64,000 nucleotides of DNA from JAJAZB01 sp965249815. GTDB taxonomy: Bacteria; Bacteroidota; Bacteroidia; Cytophagales; Spirosomataceae. The notes below the pieces were generated by a model, which was not told the origin of the DNA, searched no databases, and saw only the letters and a list, made by a program, of their open reading frames with translations. Position numbers and translations under genes: made by a program. The stretch spans positions 682,001 to 746,000 of the forward strand of contig CBDFMV010000002.1 in the NCBI GenBank assembly GCA_965249815.1, read 5' to 3'. Each line of letters begins with the position of its first letter. Within the stretch, counting starts at the first letter, position 1. Shown here in pieces: positions 53,772-61,684 of the stretch.

Positions 53772-55403
53772 TCACCTGACCAGCATCACCTGCCCGCGCT
53801 TGGTGAACCACGCGCCGGAGCCGCGCCGCCGGGGGCGGTAGTCGAGCCGGTAGGCGTATACGTCGGGCGGGCAGGGGAGGCCCCGGTGCGTGCCGTTCCA
53901 GCGTTGCTGGGCGCTTTCGTCGGTGAAAAGTACCTCGCCCCAGCGGTTGAAGATGGTCAGGCGGGTGTCGAGGTCTTCGGTGGTTTGCCACTCCAGGACG
54001 TCGTTCACGCCGTCGCCGTTGGGCGTAAACACGTCGGGCATAAACACCCGCGCCGGGCAGTCATCGCGGACGCTGAAACTTCGCCCGGCGGCGCACCCAA
54101 ACCCGGTCAGAATCCGCACCGCGTACTGCCCCGCCGCCGTGGCCGTCAGGGTGGGCGCGGTGCTGCCCGTGGGCGTCCAGGCGTAACGCAGGCCGGAGCC
54201 GCGGGCGCGGGGGTCGAGCAGGAGCGGCTCGTCGCGGAGGCATTCGTAGTCCGGCCCGGTCAGCGCGGCCAGTTGGGGCAGGGGGTGAAAATTGACCTGC
54301 ACCGAGTCGGCCACCTGGCACACGCCGGTTTGCACCCGCAAGGCGTACCTGCCTGATTGCAGCGGGCGCAGGCGGCGCGTCGAATCGCCGGTAGACCAGC
54401 GGAAAAGGGCCGTCGGCACCACGGGCGTCAGGATTGGATTTAATTCCACGGTTTCGTCTTCGCAGGCCTCGCGGGTATTGCCCAGCGTGAGGGTGGGCGG
54501 GGTTTGTACGCGCACGAACACGCTGTCGACGTGGGGCACGAAACAGCGGTCGCGGTAACTCACCGTGTAAAGCTGGTCGGCCAGGGGCCGCAGGCTGGGC
54601 GTGCGGCTGGTGGGGTTGTCGAGGCCGGTGGCGGGTCGCCAGTCGTAGCGGTCGTTTTCCGATTGCCCGGCCACGAGCGTCAGTTGTTCGCCCCGACACA
54701 CCCGAAACGTGTCGCGGGCCACGATGTCTTTTTGCAAACACACCGTGTGCGTGTTGCTGGCTCCGCCGGTGGCCGACGTAAAGCCCCAGTACACTTCGCT
54801 GGCCCCGCCGAAAACGTCCTTCGCCAGGTCAATCGCGTGGCTGATACGCAGCGTGCAATCCACGTACACGTCGAGGCGGGCGGTGGTCGTGCTGTAGCGC
54901 ACCTGCACCCGGTGGTCGCGGCCATCTTTGGCGTTTTTCGAGATGTTGGAAAGCTGAGCCGGGGGCGGAAAACCGGCATTGCGCCGGTGGTCGGAGACGC
55001 CGTCGCGCACCAGCGCGACGTGATCGAGGGCGGGGTCGCCTTCGTCGATGTTTTGGTAGGTGTCGAACTCGATGCCCAGCGAAGGCTGGAAGCCCTTGAA
55101 CCCAATGCCCTGCCCGGCAGCACCGAGGGCGCGGTTGCCCACCGTTTGCAGCACCAGCACCACGCCGTCGGCCCCGTAGGCGTCGGCCCCGAGGTTGACG
55201 GTAAATTCCAGCGTGAACGACTCCGTCAGGCGCAGGGGTTTGTCGTACCACACGGCCCCGTTCTGCCAGTTGCGCGACGCGGTCAGTTGGTAGCAGTCGG
55301 GCAAAAGAGCGGGCCGGGCGTCACCCACGGAGGTATAGCCGTTTTGCCCGGTGGCCGAGAGACCCCGGCAAAGCAGTACCAGCAAAAACAGGCGACGCAG
55401 CAC
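53772..55403 (-). CDS. T9SS-exported lectin-like protein with gliding-motility C-terminal domain
   Basis: 543 aa. Signal peptide (cleavage near ATG-Q), L-type lectin-like domain (residues about 40-225; NWQNGAVWYDKPLRLTESFT, ADGVVLVLQTVG, LGIEFDTYQNIDEGDPALDH), two Ig/PKD-like segments, and a C-terminal type B sorting domain: VFMPDVFTPNGDGVNDVLEW, IFNRWGEVLF, DVYAYRLDYR. Secreted by the type IX system to the surface; a carbohydrate-binding adhesin role is inferred. Confidence 0.9.
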   Translation of the reverse strand: MLRRLFLLVLLCRGLSATGQNGYTSVGDARPALLPDCYQLTASRNWQNGAVWYDKPLRLTESFTLEFTVNLGADAYGADGVVLVLQTVGNRALGAAGQGIGFKGFQPSLGIEFDTYQNIDEGDPALDHVALVRDGVSDHRRNAGFPPPAQLSNISKNAKDGRDHRVQVRYSTTTARLDVYVDCTLRISHAIDLAKDVFGGASEVYWGFTSATGGASNTHTVCLQKDIVARDTFRVCRGEQLTLVAGQSENDRYDWRPATGLDNPTSRTPSLRPLADQLYTVSYRDRCFVPHVDSVFVRVQTPPTLTLGNTREACEDETVELNPILTPVVPTALFRWSTGDSTRRLRPLQSGRYALRVQTGVCQVADSVQVNFHPLPQLAALTGPDYECLRDEPLLLDPRARGSGLRYAWTPTGSTAPTLTATAAGQYAVRILTGFGCAAGRSFSVRDDCPARVFMPDVFTPNGDGVNDVLEWQTTEDLDTRLTIFNRWGEVLFTDESAQQRWNGTHRGLPCPPDVYAYRLDYRPRRRGSGAWFTKRGQVMLVR

Positions 55404-55440
55404 GGAAGGGGAAGGAGGGGTTTAGGGTTTGGCGTTCAAG

Positions 55441-55477
55441 GTTCAGCGTTGACAATCCTAAATCATAAACGCTGAAC
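55441..55477. repeat. Short inverted repeat
   Basis: GTTCAGCGTT (55441-55450) pairs with AACGCTGAAC (55468-55477), related to the 44006-44054 repeat. Confidence 0.5.
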
Positions 55478-55481
55478 TTAT

Positions 55482-56327
55482 TCACTCAAATATCACCGTT
55501 TTGTTGCCGTAAATAAACACGCGGTCTTCGAGCACGAGTTTCAGGGCTTTGGCCAGCACGATTTTCTCGACGTCGCGCCCGGCGGCGGCCAGGTCCTGCC
55601 AGGTCTGGGAATGGGTAACGGGAATCACGTCCTGGGTAATGATGGGGCCTTCGTCGAGGTTTTCGTTGACAAAATGCGCCGTGGCTCCGATGATTTTCAC
55701 GCCCCGCTCGAAGGCCTGCTTGTACGGATTGGCCCCGATGAACGCGGGCAAAAACGAGTGGTGAATGTTGACCAGCCGCGCCGGAAAATGGCTCGTGAAG
55801 GCGGGCGTCAGCACCCGCATGTACTTGGCCAGAACGACGTACTCGGGTTGGTACGGCGCGAGGGTCCGGAGCAATTCCGCCTCGTGCGCCTCCCGCGACT
55901 TGCCCTCGTGGCTGACCAGGTGAAACGGCACACCAAACTGCTCGGTCAGGGGTCGGAGCACCTCGTGGTTGGCAATCACGGCCAGAATATTGATGCTGAG
56001 GTCGTTGAAGGCGTTGCGCACGAGCAGATCGCTCAGGCAATGGTGTTCTTTGGTGGCGAGGAGTACCACGTTTTTCGAGCGTTTGGTCGTCAGCGAAAGC
56101 CGCACCCCGTCGGGCAGGATGCCGCGCAGGGCACCGACGACTTTTTCTTCCAGAACCTCGCCGGTAAACTCGGTGCGCATGAAAAAGTGGCCGGTTTCGC
56201 CGTCCACGAATTCGTCGTTGCGGAGGATGTTCAGGTCGTGGTGGTACAACACGCCCGTGATTTTATGAACCAGGCCCTTGGCGTCGGGGCAATCGATGCG
56301 GAGGATGTGGGTGGGTGTTAAAGACAT
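55482..56327 (-). CDS. purU: Formyltetrahydrofolate deformylase
   Basis: 281 aa. N-terminal ACT domain (HILRIDCPDAKGLVHKITGV) and C-terminal formyl-transferase domain: KNVVLLATKEHHCLSDLLVR, LAKYMRVLTPAF, NIHHSFLPAFIGANPYKQAF with the catalytic Asn/His, and LDEGPIITQDV. Releases formate from 10-formyl-THF, feeding PurT and balancing one-carbon pools. Inner ATG chosen (MSLTPTHIL). Confidence 0.95.
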   Translation of the reverse strand: MSLTPTHILRIDCPDAKGLVHKITGVLYHHDLNILRNDEFVDGETGHFFMRTEFTGEVLEEKVVGALRGILPDGVRLSLTTKRSKNVVLLATKEHHCLSDLLVRNAFNDLSINILAVIANHEVLRPLTEQFGVPFHLVSHEGKSREAHEAELLRTLAPYQPEYVVLAKYMRVLTPAFTSHFPARLVNIHHSFLPAFIGANPYKQAFERGVKIIGATAHFVNENLDEGPIITQDVIPVTHSQTWQDLAAAGRDVEKIVLAKALKLVLEDRVFIYGNKTVIFE

Positions 56328-56330
56328 CAG

Positions 56331-56407
56331 AATGCTCAATACGCAATGTTCAATGGTCAACTCTCAACGAGTTTGGGGTCAAATAAACCATTGAACATTG
56401 AGCATTG
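56331..56407. repeat. Intergenic CAATGTTCAATG-type inverted repeat
   Basis: AATGCTCAATACGCAATGTT CAATGGT (56331-56357) is an imperfect complement of ACCATTGAACATTGAGCATT (56388-56407). Between divergent genes. Confidence 0.6.
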
Positions 56408-56492
56408 AAAATTGATCATTGAACATTTCGGTTGAATGGGTCGCCCCGTTCCCGTTCCGCCCGGCCCGCTTGAAACGAAATGGGGAAAAACG

Positions 56493-56500
56493 TACCTTTC
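56493..56500 (+). promoter_or_regulatory. Candidate -7 box (TACCTTTC)
   Basis: 7 of 8 to TAnnTTTG, 26 nt before the iron-sulfur subunit ATG. Confidence 0.35.
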
Positions 56501-56525
56501 GACAGCAAATCGTTCACCTCCACGC

Positions 56526-57044
56526 ATGAGCCAGACCAAACTTCTCGTCAACGGCAAAACCTTCACCCTCGACCTCGACCCGCAAATGCCCCTGCTCTGG
56601 GCCATCCGCGATTTCGTGGGCCTGAAAGGCACCAAATTCGGCTGTGGCATTGCGCAGTGCGGGGCCTGCACGGTGCACCTTGACGGCCAGCCCGTGCGTT
56701 CGTGCGTGATCCCCGTCTCGGCCGTGAAGGGCCAGAAAATCACCACCATCGAAGGCATCGGAACGCTGGATCACCTCCACGCCGTGCAGCAGGCCTGGAT
56801 CGACGAGCAGGTGCCGCAGTGCGGCTACTGCCAGTCGGGGCAAATCATGGCAGCGGTATCGCTGCTCAAAACCAAACCCAGCCCCACCGACGAAGACATC
56901 GACGCGACGATGACCAACATCTGCCGCTGCGGCACCTACCTGCGCATTCGCAAGGCCATTCACCGCGCGGCGGGCACGATGCAGGAACAGCAAAAAGCGG
57001 TTCCGGCGAAGGCCGTGAAACCGAGCGGGACGGTGGGGAAATAA
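56526..57044 (+). CDS. Isoquinoline 1-oxidoreductase-type (2Fe-2S) subunit
   Basis: 172 aa. Plant-type 2Fe-2S cluster (FGCGIAQCGACTVHLDG...RSC) and the second C-terminal cluster (QCGYCQSGQIMAA, NICRCGTYLRIRKAI) of the xanthine-dehydrogenase family. Passes electrons from the molybdopterin subunit encoded at 57662. Its partner gene is separated from it by a toxin-antitoxin pair. Confidence 0.93.
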   Translation: MSQTKLLVNGKTFTLDLDPQMPLLWAIRDFVGLKGTKFGCGIAQCGACTVHLDGQPVRSCVIPVSAVKGQKITTIEGIGTLDHLHAVQQAWIDEQVPQCGYCQSGQIMAAVSLLKTKPSPTDEDIDATMTNICRCGTYLRIRKAIHRAAGTMQEQQKAVPAKAVKPSGTVGK

Positions 57045-57062
57045 TCGGTTCACTGAAAAAAC

Positions 57063-57296
57063 ATGGAAAATTTACTGAACCGCATCACGCTGAATCCGGA
57101 CATCCTTCACGGTAAACCGTCCATCCGCAATAAGCGCTACCCGGTTGAACTGATTCTGGATTTGCTGGCGGCGGGTATGACCCACGAAGAAATTCTGGCC
57201 GATTACCCGGCGCTCGAAGAGGACGACATCCGGGCATGCCTGGCGTTCGCTTCGCGGCTCACGAAGGTGAAAAGCATTCACAAAGTGCTCGCATGA
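57063..57296 (+). CDS. DUF433 antitoxin
   Basis: 77 aa: RITLNPDILHGKPSIRNKRY PVELILDLLAAGMTHEEILAD YPALEEDDIRACLAFA is the DUF433 consensus (HTH-containing VapB45-like antitoxin). ATGA overlap with the downstream DUF5615 gene. Sits 18 bp after the iron-sulfur subunit. Confidence 0.93.
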   Translation: MENLLNRITLNPDILHGKPSIRNKRYPVELILDLLAAGMTHEEILADYPALEEDDIRACLAFASRLTKVKSIHKVLA

Positions 57297-57646
57297 AATT
57301 TCTGGTGGATGCCCAATTGCCCTACCTGTTGGCAACCGTGCTTCGGCAAAAGGGTTTTGACGCGTTGCACACCGATGATTTGCCCGCCAAAGACGAAACG
57401 CCCGACCAGGAGATTCGGTTGGCCGCTGACCGCGAAAACCGGATTGTCATTTTCAAAGATTCAGACTTTCAGAACAGTTACCTGGTCAATAAATCACCGG
57501 AGCGCTTGCTACTCATCACGACCGGGAACATCAAAAACCGCCAGTTGCTCGACTTGTTTCGGAAAAACCTGCCGGTACTTTTGAGACTTTTCGAGCACCA
57601 TCGCCTCATTGAAATGAACAACGAAGAAATCACGGCTCACGAGTAA
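57293..57646 (+). CDS. DUF5615 PIN-like toxin
   Basis: 117 aa: MKFLVDAQLPYLLATVLRQKG with Asp6, HTDDLP, DQEIRLAADRENRIVIFKDSDFQN (Asp) and LLLITTGNIKNRQLLDL are the PIN-like blocks of DUF5615. Likely an RNase paired with DUF433. Four-bp overlap with the antitoxin. Confidence 0.92.
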   Translation: MKFLVDAQLPYLLATVLRQKGFDALHTDDLPAKDETPDQEIRLAADRENRIVIFKDSDFQNSYLVNKSPERLLLITTGNIKNRQLLDLFRKNLPVLLRLFEHHRLIEMNNEEITAHE

Positions 57647-57661
57647 CCTTACCATTCACCC

Positions 57662-59809
57662 ATGCAAACCACGCGCCGCACTTTCCTCAAAACCACCGGC
57701 CTTTCCGCCTCGGCCCTCGTGCTGGGCGTGGGATTAGGCGAAGCCAACGCCGAAACGGTCGTTAAACTGGCACCGGGTGCGTCGTTCAGCCTCAACGCGT
57801 TCGTGCAAATCACGTCCGACGGGAAAATCACGCTGAAAGCCCTCATGCCCGACATGGGCCAGGGCACCTACCAAGCACTGCCCGCGATACTGGCCGAGGA
57901 ACTCAACGTGCCGCTCAGCGCCGTCACCATCGAGTTTACGAAGGGCGAAACCTCCTTCGGCGATCAAACCGCCGGGGGCAGCAGCAGCGTGCGGAGCAAC
58001 TACGCCAAACTCCGCAAAACCGGCGCGGCCGCACGGGAAATGCTGGTGAAAGCCGCCAGTGACCAGTGGCAGGTAGCCACTGAGGAATGCTACGCCGACG
58101 GCGGGAAGGTTTTTCACAAACCCTCCGGCAAACGCCTCAGCTACGGCGAACTGGTCGAAGCCGCTGCCAAACTTGAGGTGCCGAAAGAGCCGAAACTCAA
58201 AGACGAGAAGGACTTTACGATCCTGGGCAAGCCCATGCCCAAGCCCGACGTACCCTGGAAAGTGACCGGTCGGCCCATTTTTGGCATGGACGTGACCGTG
58301 CCCGGCATGCTCTACGCTTCGGTGCAGCACGGGCCGGTGGTGGGCAGCACGGTGAAAGCGTTCGATGCAACCGCCGCCAAAGCCGTGAAGGGCGTCCGCG
58401 ACGTGCTCCGGGTGGACCGCCGCCTCGGCGACCGCTTAACACCCAACGCGGGCGTAGCCGTCGTGGCCGACAACTACTGGGCCGCCACGCAGGGCCGCAA
58501 GAAATTGAACATCGACTGGGACACGAAGGGCTACGAAACCACGTCGTCGGAAAAGATGGCGGCCCGTTACCGGGCGCTGGCGCAGCAGGAAGGCGTGAGC
58601 GAAAAAGCCTGGGGCGACTTTGGGAAAGCCTTCGCCGACGCCCCGACGAAACTCGACGCCGCCTACGAAACGCCCTTCCTGAGCCACTCGCCGATGGAAC
58701 CGCAGAACGCGACCGTCTGGGTGCAGGGCGACAAAATCGAGGTGTGGGCCTCGATTCAGGGGCCGGATTTGATCGTGGACGATTTGCACAAACACCTCGG
58801 CGTACCGAAGGAAAACATCAAAGTGAACGTCTGCTTTTCGGGCGGCGGCTTCGGGCGGCGGCTCTTCCCCGACGTGGTTACCGAAGCGGCGATGTTGTCG
58901 AAAAGCCTCGGCAAACCCGTGAAAGTGGTCTGGAGTCGCGAAGACGACACCACGCAGGGGCCATTTCGCCCGCCGACGTTTTCGTTTTTCAAAGCCGGTC
59001 TCGACGCGGCGGGCAAGCCCGTGGCGTTTCAGCACAAAGTCGTGTCGCCGAGCATCATGGACTACCTCTACCAGCACGACCGCGCCAAACCCGCCGACGA
59101 GATGATGGAGGCCATCAGCGGCATGGCCTACGAAATTCCGAACGGGGACAACCGCTACGTGTTCGCCGAAAACCACCTGCCGCTCGGCTGGTGGCGGGCC
59201 GTGACCAGCACCACGACGGCCTTCGCCCACGAGTGTTTCGTGGATGAAATGGCCGCGAAGGCAGGCGTGGACCCGCTGGAATTCCGCCTCCGGCAACTCA
59301 CCAAACCCTCGCCGGTGAAGGCGATTCTCGAAACCTTGAAAGAAAAATCGGGCTGGGAAATACCCCTTGCTGCGGGCAAGGGCCGGGGCGTGGCCGTTTG
59401 GGAGTTTTTCGCCGGGGCCTGCGGGCAGGTGGTCGAGGTGAGCCGCGACAAGGCGGGCAAACTGACCATCGACAAAGTCACGGCGGTCATCGATTTGGGG
59501 ACCGTCGTGAACCCCGACACGGTGCGGGCGCAGGTCGAGGGCGCGGTGTGCATGGCGCTCACCGCCGCCACCAAAGACGGCATCACGTTCCACAACGGCA
59601 CCGCCGAGCAAACCAATTTCGACCGCTACCGCATGACCCGGCTGGCCGAAATGCCGCCCGTCGAGGTGCACATCCTGACCGGCGACCCCAAAATGAAGGG
59701 CGCCGGCGAGCCGGGTCTGCCGCCCTTCGCGCCCGCGTTGGCCAACGCGATTTTCAGCCTGACCGGGAAGCGGCTCCGGACGCTGCCGTTTGAGTTGGAG
59801 AAGGTGTAA
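57662..59809 (+). CDS. Isoquinoline 1-oxidoreductase-type molybdopterin-binding large subunit
   Basis: 715 aa. Tat signal (TTRRTFLKTTGLSASALVLG). Molybdopterin-binding domains of the aldehyde oxidase/xanthine dehydrogenase family: DMGQGTYQALPAILAEEL, GGSSSVRSNY, GGGFGRRLFPDVVTEA, PFRPPTFSF, VIDLGTVVNPDTVRAQVEGA, GAGEPGLPPFAPALANAIF. Periplasmic hydroxylase or aldehyde oxidase; substrate unknown. Restored as neighbour of its 2Fe-2S subunit except for the TA pair between them. Confidence 0.93.
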   Translation: MQTTRRTFLKTTGLSASALVLGVGLGEANAETVVKLAPGASFSLNAFVQITSDGKITLKALMPDMGQGTYQALPAILAEELNVPLSAVTIEFTKGETSFGDQTAGGSSSVRSNYAKLRKTGAAAREMLVKAASDQWQVATEECYADGGKVFHKPSGKRLSYGELVEAAAKLEVPKEPKLKDEKDFTILGKPMPKPDVPWKVTGRPIFGMDVTVPGMLYASVQHGPVVGSTVKAFDATAAKAVKGVRDVLRVDRRLGDRLTPNAGVAVVADNYWAATQGRKKLNIDWDTKGYETTSSEKMAARYRALAQQEGVSEKAWGDFGKAFADAPTKLDAAYETPFLSHSPMEPQNATVWVQGDKIEVWASIQGPDLIVDDLHKHLGVPKENIKVNVCFSGGGFGRRLFPDVVTEAAMLSKSLGKPVKVVWSREDDTTQGPFRPPTFSFFKAGLDAAGKPVAFQHKVVSPSIMDYLYQHDRAKPADEMMEAISGMAYEIPNGDNRYVFAENHLPLGWWRAVTSTTTAFAHECFVDEMAAKAGVDPLEFRLRQLTKPSPVKAILETLKEKSGWEIPLAAGKGRGVAVWEFFAGACGQVVEVSRDKAGKLTIDKVTAVIDLGTVVNPDTVRAQVEGAVCMALTAATKDGITFHNGTAEQTNFDRYRMTRLAEMPPVEVHILTGDPKMKGAGEPGLPPFAPALANAIFSLTGKRLRTLPFELEKV

Positions 59810-59830
59810 CATTTTTCTTCGGGACGAATC

Positions 59831-60484
59831 ATGAAACTTTCAAGCATCACCGCCCTTTTGCTGCTCGGACTGAGTTCGTGTAAACACCCCGACATCTGTC
59901 ACGAAACCTCGTGGCCATCCTTCCATTTTTCTGAAGAAGAGAAGCAGTGGATTCCTCGCTACAAACCGGGCGACGTACTAACCTTTACCAGTCAAAATGG
60001 AAATGTGGTCGTATTGACAACTACCAGTTCCATCTTCACCGATTGGGGCTATGAGCCAGGAATAATGCGTACAAGACCCATTTTTGCCACGCAACGGTAC
60101 GACGCGTATCTTAATGAAAAAAAGAAAGATGGGCTTTCTATCGACGTGACCATTCAAAAAAATCCAGCTATTAAAGATTGGTACGGAGTAACCTGCGACA
60201 CGCCCATGCAACTGGTAGGGGTTGCGAGCACCAGACTGTACAACGGAGAAATTCAGGATGGGTTTGGAGGGTGGGAGACAGGAAGAATGTACTTTCCAAA
60301 AAATACGGAATCGCCGGGTTTTAGCCGATTCGAGACGCCGTACAAAACGTTCAACAGCGTTTTGATTTTTTCTTCGGGAAGTGCTGTAAATCACTGTTTG
60401 AAGTGCCTACCCACAAGCCGAAATGCCTTGCAATCAGTTCTTTTACGACAAAGAATTCGGATTCATTGGTTTCGCCAAAACTAA
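59831..60484 (+). CDS. Lipoprotein of unknown function, likely C-terminal frameshift
   Basis: 217 aa, lipobox LSSC (residues about 14-17). Beta-rich: KPGDVLTFTSQNGNVVVLTT, YDAYLNEKKKDGLSIDVTIQ, PYKTFNSVLIF. The last 37 codons turn basic and unlike the rest; in another frame the same DNA reads AEMPCNQFFYDKEFGFIGFA KTNGELFRL and stops at 60527, a far more natural ending. A shift near 60385-60405 is suspected. Not recognised. Confidence 0.7.
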   Translation: MKLSSITALLLLGLSSCKHPDICHETSWPSFHFSEEEKQWIPRYKPGDVLTFTSQNGNVVVLTTTSSIFTDWGYEPGIMRTRPIFATQRYDAYLNEKKKDGLSIDVTIQKNPAIKDWYGVTCDTPMQLVGVASTRLYNGEIQDGFGGWETGRMYFPKNTESPGFSRFETPYKTFNSVLIFSSGSAVNHCLKCLPTSRNALQSVLLRQRIRIHWFRQN

Positions 60485-60582
60485 CGGTGAATTGTTCCGG
60501 CTAACCGATTACCGGGCAAAACTGTGATTGAAGCAACCGATCGCTCCGGCTGAAACGGGAACCGGGAGCTTTTCGGAAAACC

Positions 60583-61563
60583 TTACTTCGCCAGTTGCCA
60601 AATCACCGACGACTCCACCCAATAAATATCTTCCAGCCCGTTGCCGGACGCGTTCAGGTGTTCGCGGAGCGATTGCGTCGTCCAGCGTGGTCGCGCCGTA
60701 TTCGGTTTAGCCGTGCGTTTGCTCGAGAAAAACAGCCATTTCCCGTCGGGCGACACGTACGGGCAATAATCGAGCGCGGCGGAGTTGAGCGGTTCGGGCA
60801 GCATTCGGGCCGGTTGCCAGGTGCCCGCCGTATCGCGGAAGCTCACGTATAGATCGCCCCGGCCCAACCCTTCTTTCCGCCCGTAGGCCGTGAAAAGCAG
60901 AAACCGCTCGTCGGGGTCCACGAAGGCGTTGAATTCGTAGCCCTTCGAGTTGACGGCTTCCGGCAGCACCTCCGGTTTTTGCAACTGCCCGCCCTGCCAG
61001 CGACTCACGTAAATGTCTTCCTGCCCGGTGCCGCCCGCGTAATTGGCCGTAAAGTACAGGTTTCCGTTGCGCGCCAGGCTGGGGTAAAACTCGTCTTTGT
61101 CGGTGTTGACCGGCCCGGCGAGCCGTTGCGGGGCCTGCCACGCGCCACGCGGTTTTCGGTCGGTGAACCAGATGTCGTAGTCGCCCGCGGCGGTGGAGTC
61201 GGGGTGTTTGGGGCGGTTCGACGAAAAATAAAGCCGCTGGCCGTCGGCGGTCAGAAACGGCTCGATGTCGTCATAATTTCCCGAAAACGGCGCGACTTCC
61301 GGCTTCGACCACACGCCTTGTTGTTTTCGCGAAACCAGAATCACGCTTAGATCGCCGCTCACGCCCTGCACGGTGAAGTACAGTTCGTCGCCCGCGGCGG
61401 AAAGGGCCATGTCGCGCTCGAGAAACGGCCCTGAAATGAAACCGGGCGCGAACAGTTTGGGAAGTCGGGCAGGTGGGTCAGTGGAAAATAACGCCGTGCG
61501 CTGGGCCAGCAGAGACGGGTTGCTGCCAAGCCAGGCCAGGGCAAGCAGGAAAAACGGGCGCAT
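60583..61563 (-). CDS. Secreted PD40 (TolB-like) beta-propeller protein
   Basis: 326 aa with signal peptide (cleavage after LLA). Repeated PD40 blades: MALSAAGDELYFTVQ, EPFLTADGQRLYFSSNRP, YPSLARNGNLYFTANYAG, FNAFVDPDERFLLFTAYG, CPYVSPDGKWLFFSSKR. Resembles WD40-like proteins beside Bacteroidota envelope genes. Ligand unknown. Start at MRPFFLLALAW. Confidence 0.88.
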   Translation of the reverse strand: MRPFFLLALAWLGSNPSLLAQRTALFSTDPPARLPKLFAPGFISGPFLERDMALSAAGDELYFTVQGVSGDLSVILVSRKQQGVWSKPEVAPFSGNYDDIEPFLTADGQRLYFSSNRPKHPDSTAAGDYDIWFTDRKPRGAWQAPQRLAGPVNTDKDEFYPSLARNGNLYFTANYAGGTGQEDIYVSRWQGGQLQKPEVLPEAVNSKGYEFNAFVDPDERFLLFTAYGRKEGLGRGDLYVSFRDTAGTWQPARMLPEPLNSAALDYCPYVSPDGKWLFFSSKRTAKPNTARPRWTTQSLREHLNASGNGLEDIYWVESSVIWQLAK

Positions 61564-61590
61564 GCAGGGGAAGGTCGGAGTGAAGACGGG

Positions 61591-61598
61591 GAAAGGTA
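61591..61598 (-). promoter_or_regulatory. Candidate -7 box (TACCTTTC)
   Basis: 7 of 8 to TAnnTTTG on the minus strand, 28 nt before the PD40-protein ATG. Confidence 0.35.
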
Positions 61599-61615
61599 AG
61601 CACGCCCGCCCGAAC

Positions 61616-61642
61616 GATTCTCCCCCGAATTGGGGGAGAATC
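61616..61642. terminator. 11-bp hairpin between the RND pump and PD40 genes
   Basis: GATTCTCCCCC (61616-61626) pairs with GGGGGAGAATC (61632-61642), 5-nt loop, downstream of the RND stop; no T-run. Confidence 0.5.
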
Positions 61643-61684
61643 ACTGGACTATGAAATCGAAGTTTGCCCAAACGCACCGCGCCC

